From contig CAZMCC010000005.1 of NCBI GenBank assembly GCA_964564695.1, positions 7,496 to 71,495 of the forward strand: a stretch of DNA of 64,000 nucleotides, written 5' to 3'. Each line of letters starts with the position of its first letter. The stretch's first letter is position 1. Under the pieces are notes generated by a model. The model saw only the letters and a list, made by a program, of their open reading frames with translations. It did no database searches and was not told where the DNA came from. A program made the translations under genes and the position numbers. The DNA is from CAZMCC01 sp964564695. Its GTDB lineage: Bacteria; Planctomycetota; Phycisphaerae; Phycisphaerales; UBA1924. Below, one piece after another: positions 1-6,839 of the stretch.

Positions 1-270
1 GTAGAGCCTGACGCCGTCCTCGTCGCCGCGGATGGCGAGAACGCCCTCGAACCCGCGCCCGCTGGGTGAATAGCTGATGACGAACCAGAAGCGATACTTG
101 TACACCATCTCATGGGCGGCGGGCAGACGCCTTTGCAGTTCCCGGCGCACGGCGGTGACGAGGCGCCGTTGCGTGGGCGCGAACTTGTCGATCAGCGTGC
201 GCAACTGGGCTTCTGCCGCACGTCGCTCGGCGGCGGACTGGGGGGTGGGGCTCGGCTGTGAAGTGCTCAT
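1..270 (-). CDS. DUF1801-like protein, 3' end cut by window edge
   Basis: Reading the minus strand from ATG at 270 gives about 90 codons with no stop before the window edge, so the C-terminus is missing. The visible part has a charged amphipathic N-terminus (ERRAAEAQLRTLIDKF) and then a core resembling the DUF1801/YdhG fold (MVYKYRFWFV, then a glycine-rich turn and VLAIRG). Proteins of this family often sit beside ArsR, AHSA1 and VOC genes, as here: it is the fourth gene of such a run, 51 bp after the VOC gene. The biochemical function is not known. The family assignment is from motif memory only and moderately sure. Confidence 0.6.
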   Translation of the reverse strand, partial: MSTSQPSPTPQSAAERRAAEAQLRTLIDKFAPTQRRLVTAVRRELQRRLPAAHEMVYKYRFWFVISYSPSGRGFEGVLAIRGDEDGVRLY

Positions 271-321
271 GACTTGAAGCTCCGACGAACGGCCATTTGC
301 ATCTGGTGATCGGTGAGCGGC

Positions 322-795
322 TTAGCCGCGGACGGCGGCCTCGATCTTCGCGACGTCGATTTTTTTCATCGCCATCATGGCCTCGAACGCCCGCTTGGCG
401 ACATCGCCGCCTTTGGCCATCGCCTCGGTCAGCACGCGCGGGGTGATCTGCCAGGAGAGGCCCCACTTGTCTTTGCACCAGCCGCACGCGCTTTCCTGGC
501 CGCCGTTGCCGACGATGGCGTTCCAGTAGCGGTCGGTCTCGGCCTGGTCGTCGGTGGCGATCTGGAAGGAGAACGCTTCGGACTGTTTGAAGGTGTCGCC
601 GCCGTTGAGGCCGATGCAGGGGATGCCGCAGACGGTGAACTCGACGGTGAGGACGTCGCCCTTCTTGCCGCTGGGGAAGTCGGCAGGGGCGCGATGGACG
701 GCGCCGACGGCGGAGTCGGGGAAGGTCTTGGCGTAGAAGTGCGCGGCGGCTTCGGCGTCGCGGTTGTACCAGAGGCAGATCGTGTTCTTCTTCAT
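322..795 (-). CDS. VOC family protein, PhnB/glyoxalase-like
   Basis: 157 aa. The start is the ATG at 795 (MKKNTICLWY) because AGGAAG lies at ribosome-binding distance; a GTG seven codons upstream lacks this. The protein has the PhnB-type VOC layout: an N-terminal strand (ICLWYNRDAE), HFYAKTFPDS, LTVEFTVCGIP, the FQIATDDQAE segment, and CGWCKDKWGLSWQITP, a signature of the old '3-demethylubiquinone-9 methyltransferase' annotation. That enzyme name is not supported; the family is usually a small-molecule binding fold of unknown substrate. It lies 38 bp after the AHSA1 gene and probably shares its transcript. Confidence 0.85.
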   Translation of the reverse strand: MKKNTICLWYNRDAEAAAHFYAKTFPDSAVGAVHRAPADFPSGKKGDVLTVEFTVCGIPCIGLNGGDTFKQSEAFSFQIATDDQAETDRYWNAIVGNGGQESACGWCKDKWGLSWQITPRVLTEAMAKGGDVAKRAFEAMMAMKKIDVAKIEAAVRG

Positions 796-833
796 CGCTA
801 TCGCTTCCTTTCGCACGGGCTTACGCCGTGACT

Positions 834-1364
834 TTATTCGACGAGGTTGCCTTGCGCGTTATGTGCGAGCACGGCGTCGAGCTGCTGGTACCCGGCTTCC
901 ATCCCCTGGTCCATGCCGGAGGCGAGCGCACCGTCGCGGGCGTCCTTCGATTCGTACACCTGCGTGATGCGCATCGTGGTGACAGCGCTGCTCCTTTCGG
1001 CAAATTCGTGCGTCTCGAGCTGCGTGCCGATCGTCTCGCCGGAGCCCAGCTTCATCTTTTCGGTGTGAACGGCCCGATCGTGCGGGGCGACCTCGGTGAA
1101 CACGCCCTCGAGCGTCACGAACGGATCGGCCTGCTCGTTCTTCCACGCCAGCTTGAGCGCGCCGCCCACGCGGGCCTCGCACTCGCAGACCGTCATCGTC
1201 CATCCCGGGGGAGGGAGCATCCAGCGGCGCATCTTGGCCGGCACGAAGAACGCCTCCCACACGAGGCGACGCGGGGCGTTGAACGTGCGGGTGATGACGA
1301 TGGTGGTGTCCGAGGGCGTGGAGATTTGAAGGGCTTTGGGGGGCGTTGGGGTGGTGGGGTTCAT
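834..1364 (-). CDS. AHSA1/SRPBCC domain protein
   Basis: 176 aa. The AHSA1 (START-like, SRPBCC) fold is seen from about residue 20: VITRTFNAPRRLVWEAF, then a WMLPPPGW turn, GGALKLAW, LEGVFTEVAPHDR, and a C-terminal helix (GMDQGMEAGYQQLD). SRPBCC proteins bind hydrophobic ligands in a deep pocket; no ligand can be assigned here. It is the second gene of the ArsR-AHSA1-VOC-DUF1801 run, 73 bp behind the ArsR gene. This pairing of an ArsR repressor with an AHSA1 protein is common in bacteria and occurs again at 15.1-15.9 kb in this window. Confidence 0.85.
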   Translation of the reverse strand: MNPTTPTPPKALQISTPSDTTIVITRTFNAPRRLVWEAFFVPAKMRRWMLPPPGWTMTVCECEARVGGALKLAWKNEQADPFVTLEGVFTEVAPHDRAVHTEKMKLGSGETIGTQLETHEFAERSSAVTTMRITQVYESKDARDGALASGMDQGMEAGYQQLDAVLAHNAQGNLVE

Positions 1365-1437
1365 GGTGTGGTCCTTGTGGCTGACAACGGGAGAGGGCGA
1401 GGGCGACCGGGATCGATGGTGAAAGACGGTGATTCGC

Positions 1438-1815
1438 TCAGCGGCGGCGAGGGGGCGATTGCCCCGTGGCCTTCATCTCGTCTGACTTCATCTCAGCCAA
1501 GAGCGAGTCCAGTATTTCGAAGCGGGCCTCCCAGTTGCGGCGGAACTGCTCGGTCCAGAGCGTCGCGTCCTTGAGCGGGGCCGCGTGCAGGCGGCAGAGG
1601 TGCTGGCGCCCGACGACGCGGCGGCGGACGAGCCTGGCCTTCTCGAGCACACGCACGTGCTTCGTGGCGGCGGGGAAGGTCATTTTGAGGGGCGAGGCGA
1701 GCTCGCTGAGGTTGCGTTCGCCGATCGAAAGCTGGCGGACGATCTCGCGCCGGGCGGGGTGGGCCAGGGCGTGGAAGACGCTGTCGAGGCGGGGTGAGCG
1801 GTCGAGTACTACCAT
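1438..1815 (-). CDS. ArsR-family winged-helix repressor
   Basis: 125 aa from ATG at 1815. The family pattern is clear: VFHALAHPARREIVRQL (helix 1), ERNLSELASPLKMTFPAATKHVRVLEKARLVRRRVVGR (helix-turn-helix and wing), then HLCRLHAAPLKDATLWTEQF. The usual metal-binding cysteine pair of ArsR/SmtB sensors is absent (one Cys only), so a non-metal signal is likely. It heads a four-gene run with AHSA1, VOC and DUF1801 proteins. A consensus-like promoter ends seven bases before the ATG, predicting a leaderless mRNA; two similar palindromes overlap the promoter and the start codon (separate entry), suggesting autorepression. Confidence 0.9.
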   Translation of the reverse strand: MVVLDRSPRLDSVFHALAHPARREIVRQLSIGERNLSELASPLKMTFPAATKHVRVLEKARLVRRRVVGRQHLCRLHAAPLKDATLWTEQFRRNWEARFEILDSLLAEMKSDEMKATGQSPPRRR

Positions 1816-1851
1816 ATGGTTTAGTATACCACATGGTATTACGATCGTCAA
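1811..1851 (-). promoter_or_regulatory. Leaderless promoter with two operator palindromes for the ArsR gene
   Basis: Read on the minus strand: -35 TTGACG at 1851-1846, a 17-bp spacer, -10 TATACT at 1828-1823, then only seven bases to the ATG (1815-1813). Transcription should start at or next to the A of the start codon. Two related palindromes lie here: ACCATATGGT at 1811-1820, containing the start codon, and ACCACATGGT at 1828-1837 inside the larger inverted repeat ATACCA-CA-TGGTAT (1826-1839), which covers the end of the -10 and part of the spacer. They are 17 bp apart. This is what is expected of an autoregulated ArsR operator; binding itself is inference. Confidence 0.7.
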
Positions 1852-1873
1852 CTCCGAAGCGCCACCTCCTCTT

Positions 1874-1945
1874 CCACGGGTTCCGCGACGCTCAGAGCCG
1901 CGTCGCTCCACCCGTGGCTACAGCCCGTCGCCCCGTTGGGGCGAA
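1874..1945 (+). repeat. Dispersed double-hairpin repeat R5, copy a
   Basis: First hairpin: CCACGGG (1874-1880) pairs with CCCGTGG (1911-1917), with an inner stem GCGACG / CGTCGC. It is followed by a second short hairpin, TCGCCCC-GTT-GGGGCGA (1928-1944). The same arrangement occurs at 50553-50626 (opposite orientation) and 50761-50832. It separates the ArsR promoter from the methyltransferase gene at 1976. Confidence 0.8.
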
Positions 1946-1975
1946 GAGGATTCCGGTGCGTATTACAATCGTCGG

Positions 1976-2626
1976 ATGAACACGCCCGCGGATGGCTGGA
2001 GATTGTGGCGGGGCTGGCACCGGCGCCCCGCGGACCTCGTCCTGCTCGGCGTGACCGCGGTGGAACTGGCGATTCTCATTCGGCTCACGCCGAGCCTCTC
2101 CACCACCGCGGTGATTTACACCTGCTCCAACCTGCTGGTGCTCGGGCTCGCGCTGACGCGCCGTCCTGCCCAGGTGCAGGACCGATCGATCGGCGCGGGC
2201 GTTGCGGTCTTTGTCTCGTACACCTACTCCTACGCGCAGGTGATGCTCCTTCAGTGGCAGCCAGGGCACGAGGCGGGGCCCGCCGGGATATGGGCGGGGC
2301 TCGTCCTGGTCATCATCGGCGCGTCGCTGAGTCTGGCGGGCCTCGTCAGCCTGGGGCGCTTCTTCGGCGTGCGTCCCGCTCTGCGCGGACTGGCAACGAG
2401 AGGAACCTATCGCCTGGTGCGCCATCCCCTCTACCTGGCGTATGCGATCCAGGACATCGGCTACAACCTGAGCGAGTGGAGCGTCGGAACGCTGATCCTG
2501 GTGGCGGTGGGGTGGGCATCGATGATCTACCGCATTCGCGCCGAGGAGCGCGTGCTGTCGAACGACGCCGACTGGGCGAGGTATGCGGGGCGGGTGCGGC
2601 GTCGCCTTCTGCCCGGCATCTGGTAG
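1976..2626 (+). CDS. ICMT/PEMT-like integral membrane methyltransferase
   Basis: 216 aa from ATG at 1976. Several hydrophobic segments (LVLLGVTAVELAILI, VIYTCSNLLVLGLAL, AGVAVFVSYTYSY, WAGLVLVIIGASLSLAG, LILVAVGWASMIY) surround the catalytic signature of the isoprenylcysteine carboxyl methyltransferase/phospholipid methyltransferase superfamily: RHPLYLAY, then EERVL...Y...V.RRLLPG near the C-terminus. The enzyme should use S-adenosylmethionine at the membrane; the acceptor cannot be read from the sequence. The longer upstream reading frame runs through repeat R5 and is not coding. Confidence 0.85.
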   Translation: MNTPADGWRLWRGWHRRPADLVLLGVTAVELAILIRLTPSLSTTAVIYTCSNLLVLGLALTRRPAQVQDRSIGAGVAVFVSYTYSYAQVMLLQWQPGHEAGPAGIWAGLVLVIIGASLSLAGLVSLGRFFGVRPALRGLATRGTYRLVRHPLYLAYAIQDIGYNLSEWSVGTLILVAVGWASMIYRIRAEERVLSNDADWARYAGRVRRRLLPGIW

Positions 2627-2783
2627 CCGTCGTCGTCGCGATAGTGCCCCCCCAACTTCGCCCCGTCGCGATCGCCCCGATCTGCCGCTTCGTGGCTTGG
2701 AGAGGGCGCGCAAGAATCGTCAAGAGCCGCTCCCGCTGGGCGATTAGGATGGGGCGTCTCGTGCTGAAAGCACCCCGGCATTC

Positions 2784-3248
2784 ATGGAGATGAGCGTCAT
2801 GACACTCGTTCGACTGGCTTCACTCGTGGGCGTTGGGCTGCTGGTCCTGGTCGTAAACATCGCCATGAGCGTCCTGTACATGGTCGTGTACGGCCATCTG
2901 ATCAATCCGGGGCATCCGAAGGAGTTCTACGACGAGCACATCAAGGTCGCCGCCCCGTATTGCAGCATCGTCGCCGGCGTACCGCTCATGTTCCTGGCGG
3001 GGCTTTGGGTCGCCGGATGGATGGGGACGGGGGGGACGGGGGGGGCGGGGGGTCCGCTCGGGGTCAAGGCGGCGCTGGTGGTCTGGCTGTCGTACGCGAT
3101 CATCGACCTCGGCCTGATGCTGGCGGCGGGTTGGGGGGGGATGACGCCGAAGATCTGCGTGCTGGTTGGCGTTTCGGTGCTCACGAAGCTGGCGGCTGTC
3201 TACGCGGGCGCGCTGGTTGCGGGTCACAACGCCCCGGCTGGTCAGTAG
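2784..3248 (+). CDS. Small four-helix membrane protein, unknown function
   Basis: 154 aa at most. In-frame ATGs at 2784, 2790 and 2799 are all possible starts; MTLVRLA at 2799 puts the first hydrophobic helix at the N-terminus. Four membrane segments are visible: LASLVGVGLLVLVVNIAM, SIVAGVPLMFLAGLWVAG, ALVVWLSYAIIDLGLML, and VLVGVSVLTKLAAVYAGAL. A glycine/threonine-rich loop (about residues 81-92) separates the second and third. No conserved catalytic motif was recognised. It lies 15 bp before the AraC/GyrI regulator on the same strand, so the two are probably co-transcribed. Confidence 0.75.
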   Translation: MEMSVMTLVRLASLVGVGLLVLVVNIAMSVLYMVVYGHLINPGHPKEFYDEHIKVAAPYCSIVAGVPLMFLAGLWVAGWMGTGGTGGAGGPLGVKAALVVWLSYAIIDLGLMLAAGWGGMTPKICVLVGVSVLTKLAAVYAGALVAGHNAPAGQ

Positions 3249-3263
3249 CTGAAGGCCATCGAC

Positions 3264-4148
3264 ATGGACCCGGCCGCGCTGACACGATCGCTGACGTACA
3301 TCCAGGCCAATCTCGATGGGGACCTGTCGTTGGAATCGCTCGCCGCGGTCGCGGGGTGCTCATCGGCATACTTCGCGCGTCGATTCGCGGGCATGATGGC
3401 GGAGACGCCGAAGCACTACACGTCGCGTCTTCGCCTGGAGCGGGCGGCTCTGCGGCTGGTGCTGCTCGAGGACCGCATTCTCGACATCGCGCTGGATTGC
3501 GGGTTCACCTGCCACGAGACGTTCAGCCGTGCCTTTCGGCGGCGCTTCGGGGTCGCGCCGTCGACGTTTCGAAATCGCGGACGACTGCCCACCCCCACCC
3601 CCCCCACTCCCGCAACCGAGCACGATCTGCCGCAGCGCGTCGATGCCGCGACGCCGGGAGGGGGGATGTCGCTCTCGAGCACGGTGGTGCGCACCTTGCA
3701 ACCGATGTCGCTGGCGTTCATCCGCCACACCGGCCCGTACGAGGAGGTGCCGATCGGCTTGTGGGACCGGCTCGTGGACTGGGCGCGGCGGCACGACATT
3801 GCGGGGCCGTATGTGCTGCTCGGCATCGCCCACGATGCGCCGGGGATCACGGCGCCCGAGAATCTCCGGTTCGACGCGGCGATTCGCGTTCCCGAGGAGT
3901 TCCGCTCGGGACGGCGCGTGGGCCATCAGCGGTTCGGGGGCGGCCTGTTCGCGCTGACCACCAGCGTGGGGCCGTTCAGTTCGCTCCCGGCGGCGTACGG
4001 GGAAGTCTTCAGGCGCGTGAGGGGCGACCGATCGTTGGAGTGCGTGGGGGTGCCGTGCGTGGAGTTCTACCGCGTCAATCGCGTGGTTGCCGATCTGGCG
4101 ATCGTGCACACGGAGATCGGCGTTCCGGTGCGGCGGCGGCGATGTTGA
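3264..4148 (+). CDS. AraC-family regulator with GyrI-like ligand domain
   Basis: 294 aa. Residues about 8-105 are a double helix-turn-helix AraC domain: DLSLESLAAVAGCSSAYFARRFAGMMAETP in the first half and ILDIALDCGFTCHETFSRAFRRRFGVAPSTFR in the second, which is the AraC signature. Residues about 140-290 form a GyrI-like/SOUL-type effector domain (LAFIRHTGPYEEVPIGLWDRL). Such MarA/Rob-like proteins bind small hydrophobic molecules through the C-terminal part. A proline-threonine linker joins the domains. A second protein with the same architecture is encoded at 49604. Confidence 0.9.
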   Translation: MDPAALTRSLTYIQANLDGDLSLESLAAVAGCSSAYFARRFAGMMAETPKHYTSRLRLERAALRLVLLEDRILDIALDCGFTCHETFSRAFRRRFGVAPSTFRNRGRLPTPTPPTPATEHDLPQRVDAATPGGGMSLSSTVVRTLQPMSLAFIRHTGPYEEVPIGLWDRLVDWARRHDIAGPYVLLGIAHDAPGITAPENLRFDAAIRVPEEFRSGRRVGHQRFGGGLFALTTSVGPFSSLPAAYGEVFRRVRGDRSLECVGVPCVEFYRVNRVVADLAIVHTEIGVPVRRRRC

Positions 4149-4260
4149 GTCGTGTTCTCTGAACTCCCGTGCCGAGAAACCTTATTGGTTGGTGCGGGTA
4201 CAACCATCGGCTCCAGGGCATGCGTGTGCCGCGGCTATTGGGGTTGGACCAGGAGAGGGT

Positions 4261-4947
4261 GTGACGTTGCTATCCCGATTGCCGGCGTTCAACCCACGAC
4301 TCCGCCGCGCCATTGTCGCGCTGGGCGTCATCGCCTGTCTCTCCGCGTGCGCTGCGCGAGACGCCACCCCTGCGCCGGAGCCAGCGGCCGTTTCGCTCGA
4401 AGGCTGGCAGGCCGAGACGTTTCCGCTCCCGCCCGGCTTTGCGCCGGAGCTGCCGACGGGCACGGAGTCGTTGCTGTTCTCCCCGGGGTGGCGAGATCCC
4501 AGGGCCGAGGGCTTCTGGTCGTATGCCTTCGTGATGTGGATCGATGAGCCCGTGCCGGACGGGGCACGCATCGAGGACCTGCTGGAGAGGTACTACAACG
4601 GGCTGATGGCTACGTTCGCGGCGGGCAAGGGCAAAGACATCAGCGGCACGCCCGCACGGGTCGATGTGGCGCCCACCCCCACCGGGCCGAACCGCTATGC
4701 GGCGCGAATGCACCTCATCGATGCGTTCGCGACCTTTGAGCCGATCGAACTCCGCGTGCTGGTTGACGCCGCCGCCGAGACCGATGCACGCTCGAGCGTG
4801 CGCATCCGGGTCAGCCCGCGGCCTCGGGAGCACGCGATCTGGCGCTCGTTAGACGCGGCCGTTGAGAGCATTCTGAGTCACGACGCCGCGGCGCACGCGA
4901 AACCGGGCAATGTGGCGCCGGCATCGAACGCGGGCAGCTCGCCCTGA
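4261..4947 (+). CDS. Lipoprotein of unknown function
   Basis: 228 aa from GTG at 4261, chosen because AGGAGAGG lies just upstream and because it places a signal peptide at the N-terminus; a longer frame from 4087 would overlap the AraC gene. The signal is RRAIVALGVIACLSAC with lipobox LSAC, so the protein should be lipid-anchored. The mature part starts with an Ala/Pro-rich spacer and continues as a soluble domain (FWSYAFVMWIDEP, DLLERYYNGLM) that I do not recognise. It ends 17 bp before the stop of the convergent VOC gene. Confidence 0.75.
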   Translation: MTLLSRLPAFNPRLRRAIVALGVIACLSACAARDATPAPEPAAVSLEGWQAETFPLPPGFAPELPTGTESLLFSPGWRDPRAEGFWSYAFVMWIDEPVPDGARIEDLLERYYNGLMATFAAGKGKDISGTPARVDVAPTPTGPNRYAARMHLIDAFATFEPIELRVLVDAAAETDARSSVRIRVSPRPREHAIWRSLDAAVESILSHDAAAHAKPGNVAPASNAGSSP

Positions 4948-4964
4948 TCGGACCCGGGACGCGC

Positions 4965-5456
4965 CTACTTCGCCATCGCCCGCTTGAGCTGCTCGCTGTC
5001 GATCTTGACCATCGTCATCATCGACTGCATGGCCCTGGCGGACGTGGCCGGGTCGGGGTCGGAGACCAGGTCGATCAGCATCTTGGGGTCGATCTGCCAC
5101 GACACGCCGAAGTGGTCGGTGATCCAGCCGCAGGCGACGGGCGTGCCGCCGGCGGCGACGAACGTGTTCCAGTATTCGTCGACCTGCTGCTGCGTGTCGC
5201 ACACCACGGCGATGGAGAAGCCCGGGGTGAACGTGAACTTGGAGCCGCCCCCCCCACCGTTGAGGGCTGTGAACTCGCGGCCGTCGAGCGTGAAGTCGAC
5301 GGTCATCACGGTGCCGGCCTTGATCGGGAACTGCGGGCCGAGGTCGGGGTAGCGCGTGACGCGGGTGATCTTCGAGTTGGGGAAGATCGAGGTGTAGAAG
5401 CGGGCCGCGTCCTCGGCCTGGGTGTTGAACGTCAGGAAGGTGGTGATCTGCGGCAT
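4965..5456 (-). CDS. VOC family protein, PhnB-like
   Basis: 163 aa from ATG at 5456 (MPQITTFLTF). The pattern is the same as in the protein at 322-795: AEDAARFYTSIFPNSKI, VMTVDFTLDGREFTALNGG, GFSIAVVCDTQQQVDEYWN, CGWITDHFGVSWQIDP. The C-terminal helix DPATSARAMQSMMTMVKID matches the other copy, so these are paralogues. The substrate is unknown. A longer frame up to 5831 overlaps the next gene and is not used. It is followed (minus direction) by the convergent lipoprotein gene and preceded by the RHH-like gene at 5486. Confidence 0.88.
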   Translation of the reverse strand: MPQITTFLTFNTQAEDAARFYTSIFPNSKITRVTRYPDLGPQFPIKAGTVMTVDFTLDGREFTALNGGGGGSKFTFTPGFSIAVVCDTQQQVDEYWNTFVAAGGTPVACGWITDHFGVSWQIDPKMLIDLVSDPDPATSARAMQSMMTMVKIDSEQLKRAMAK

Positions 5457-5485
5457 GGGCGAATCGTACGAGCCGAACGGCCCGT

Positions 5486-5701
5486 TCACCCGTTCGCGTC
5501 GGTCTGGGCGCCGGTCGCGGTCTCGGGCGGCCCTGCATCGGACTTGTCGGGCTTGGCGCCGCCGCGCTGACGGATGGCCTCGCGGAGCAGGAACTCGATC
5601 TGCGCGTTGGTGGAGCGCAGGTCGCGCTCGGCGAGGCGGGTGATCTCTTCCCAGAGCGCGGGAGGGATCCGCAGCAAAATGGACTTGCGTTCCTCGGCCA
5701 T
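5486..5701 (-). CDS. Small Arc/ribbon-helix-helix-like protein
   Basis: 71 aa. The N-terminal half reads MAEERKSILLRIPPALWEEI, a beta strand followed by a helix, then LRSTNAQIEFLLREAIRQRG, the second helix of an Arc/MetJ-type ribbon-helix-helix. The C-terminal 20 residues are low complexity. Small proteins of this kind are known to me as frequent neighbours of SPFH proteins, and here it lies 72 bp downstream of one on the same strand. It may regulate the pair or associate with the SPFH protein; neither is shown by sequence. Confidence 0.7.
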   Translation of the reverse strand: MAEERKSILLRIPPALWEEITRLAERDLRSTNAQIEFLLREAIRQRGGAKPDKSDAGPPETATGAQTDANG

Positions 5702-5773
5702 GCGTTCCCATCCCCGCGGCTCGCGAGGGCTCGAGCGACGTCCTGTCGCGGAGCCCTGTCGCGGTATCCAGAT

Positions 5774-6679
5774 TCAACCCGTGTACAGCGTGCCCGCGTT
5801 CACCACCGGCTGCACGCCGTGGTCGCCGCACAGGACCACGAGCAGGTTGCTGACCATCGCGGCGCGGCGCTCTTCGTCGAGCTTGACCTTGCCGCCCTTG
5901 TCGAGGTGGTCCAGGGCCGCCTCGACCATGGTGACCGCGCCTTCGACGATGCGGAATCGAGCGGCGATCACGGCGTCGGCCTGCTGGCGCCGCAGCATCG
6001 CGCCGGCGATCTCGGGGGCGTAGGCCAGGTGGCTCAGGCGCGTCTCGTCGATCGTCACGCCCGCCTTGGCGACGCGCTCCGTCAGCTCGGCCTCGAGCGC
6101 ACGGCTGACTTCATCGGTCGAGCCGCGGAGCGAGGTTTCGTGGTCGGCGCCGCTGCCGTCGTACGGATAGACCGACGCCAGGTGGCGCAGGGCCGATTCG
6201 CACTGGGTGTCGACGAAGGTGGAGAAGCTCTCGACGTCGAACGATGCGCGGGCCGTGTCGGAGACTCGCCAGACGACCACGGCGCCGATCTCGATGGGGT
6301 TGCCCCCGATGTCGTTGACCTTGATGGTGGGCGTGACCATGTTGCGGATGCGGAGCGACATGGGGATCTTCCTGGCGAGCGGGTTGATCCACCACAAGCC
6401 CGGGGTCTTGATGGTGCCGCAATAGGTGCCGAAGAAAACGGTGACGCGCGCGGTGTTGGGCGCGATGACGCGCAGGCCCGACAACATGAAGGCGGTGGCG
6501 AGCAGGCCGAGGAGGCTGAAGAGCATGAGGATGACCCACGCCGGGCTTGAGCGGCTCGCGCGGTGATCCAGGTGGTTGACGGCGACGACCAGGAGGATGA
6601 ACAGAACCAGGAGCGAGATCAGCCCCACAACCAGCACTCCCCAGCCGCGGATCGACCTGGCCTGAAACTCGGTGGTCAT
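5774..6679 (-). CDS. SPFH/band-7 domain membrane protein
   Basis: 301 aa from ATG at 6679, chosen because AAGGAG lies eight bases upstream. Two N-terminal membrane helices (about residues 11-34 and 46-69) are followed by an SPFH domain: VIAPNTARVTVFFGTYCGTIKTPGLWW, RIRNMVTPTIKVNDIGGNPIEIGAVVVWRV, and VDTQCESALRHLAS. A helical C-terminal part (RLSHLAYAPEIAGAMLRRQQADAVIAAR) is typical of stomatin-like scaffolds, which assemble on membranes. The promoter at 6727-6755 is close to consensus. The RHH-like gene follows it. Confidence 0.9.
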   Translation of the reverse strand: MTTEFQARSIRGWGVLVVGLISLLVLFILLVVAVNHLDHRASRSSPAWVILMLFSLLGLLATAFMLSGLRVIAPNTARVTVFFGTYCGTIKTPGLWWINPLARKIPMSLRIRNMVTPTIKVNDIGGNPIEIGAVVVWRVSDTARASFDVESFSTFVDTQCESALRHLASVYPYDGSGADHETSLRGSTDEVSRALEAELTERVAKAGVTIDETRLSHLAYAPEIAGAMLRRQQADAVIAARFRIVEGAVTMVEAALDHLDKGGKVKLDEERRAAMVSNLLVVLCGDHGVQPVVNAGTLYTG

Positions 6680-6726
6680 TGGACGCTCCTTGGTGAAAGC
6701 CCTCGTTGGACGACCTGTATACCACA

Positions 6727-6755
6727 ATGATATCACATAGATATCGATGCGTCAA
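6727..6755 (-). promoter_or_regulatory. Promoter of the SPFH gene with GATATC repeats
   Basis: Minus strand: -35 TTGACG (6755-6750), exact 17-bp spacer, -10 TATCAT (6732-6727). The spacer holds two GATATC sextamers 12 bp apart, each self-complementary, which could form an operator overlapping the promoter. The start codon is 47 bp further on, so this mRNA would have a normal leader, unlike the ArsR promoters. Confidence 0.6.
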
Positions 6756-6839
6756 GGGGCACGAGTAAGAGGCATTGAAAGGCGTTTCGGCGGGGCCAAT
6801 CCGCACGTGCAGCCTTGACGCCGTCGGCAGCAACTGTCA

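Noticed and set aside
322..795. 3-demethylubiquinone-9 3-methyltransferase
   Set aside because: This common database name for PhnB-like VOC proteins is not supported; there is no SAM-binding motif.
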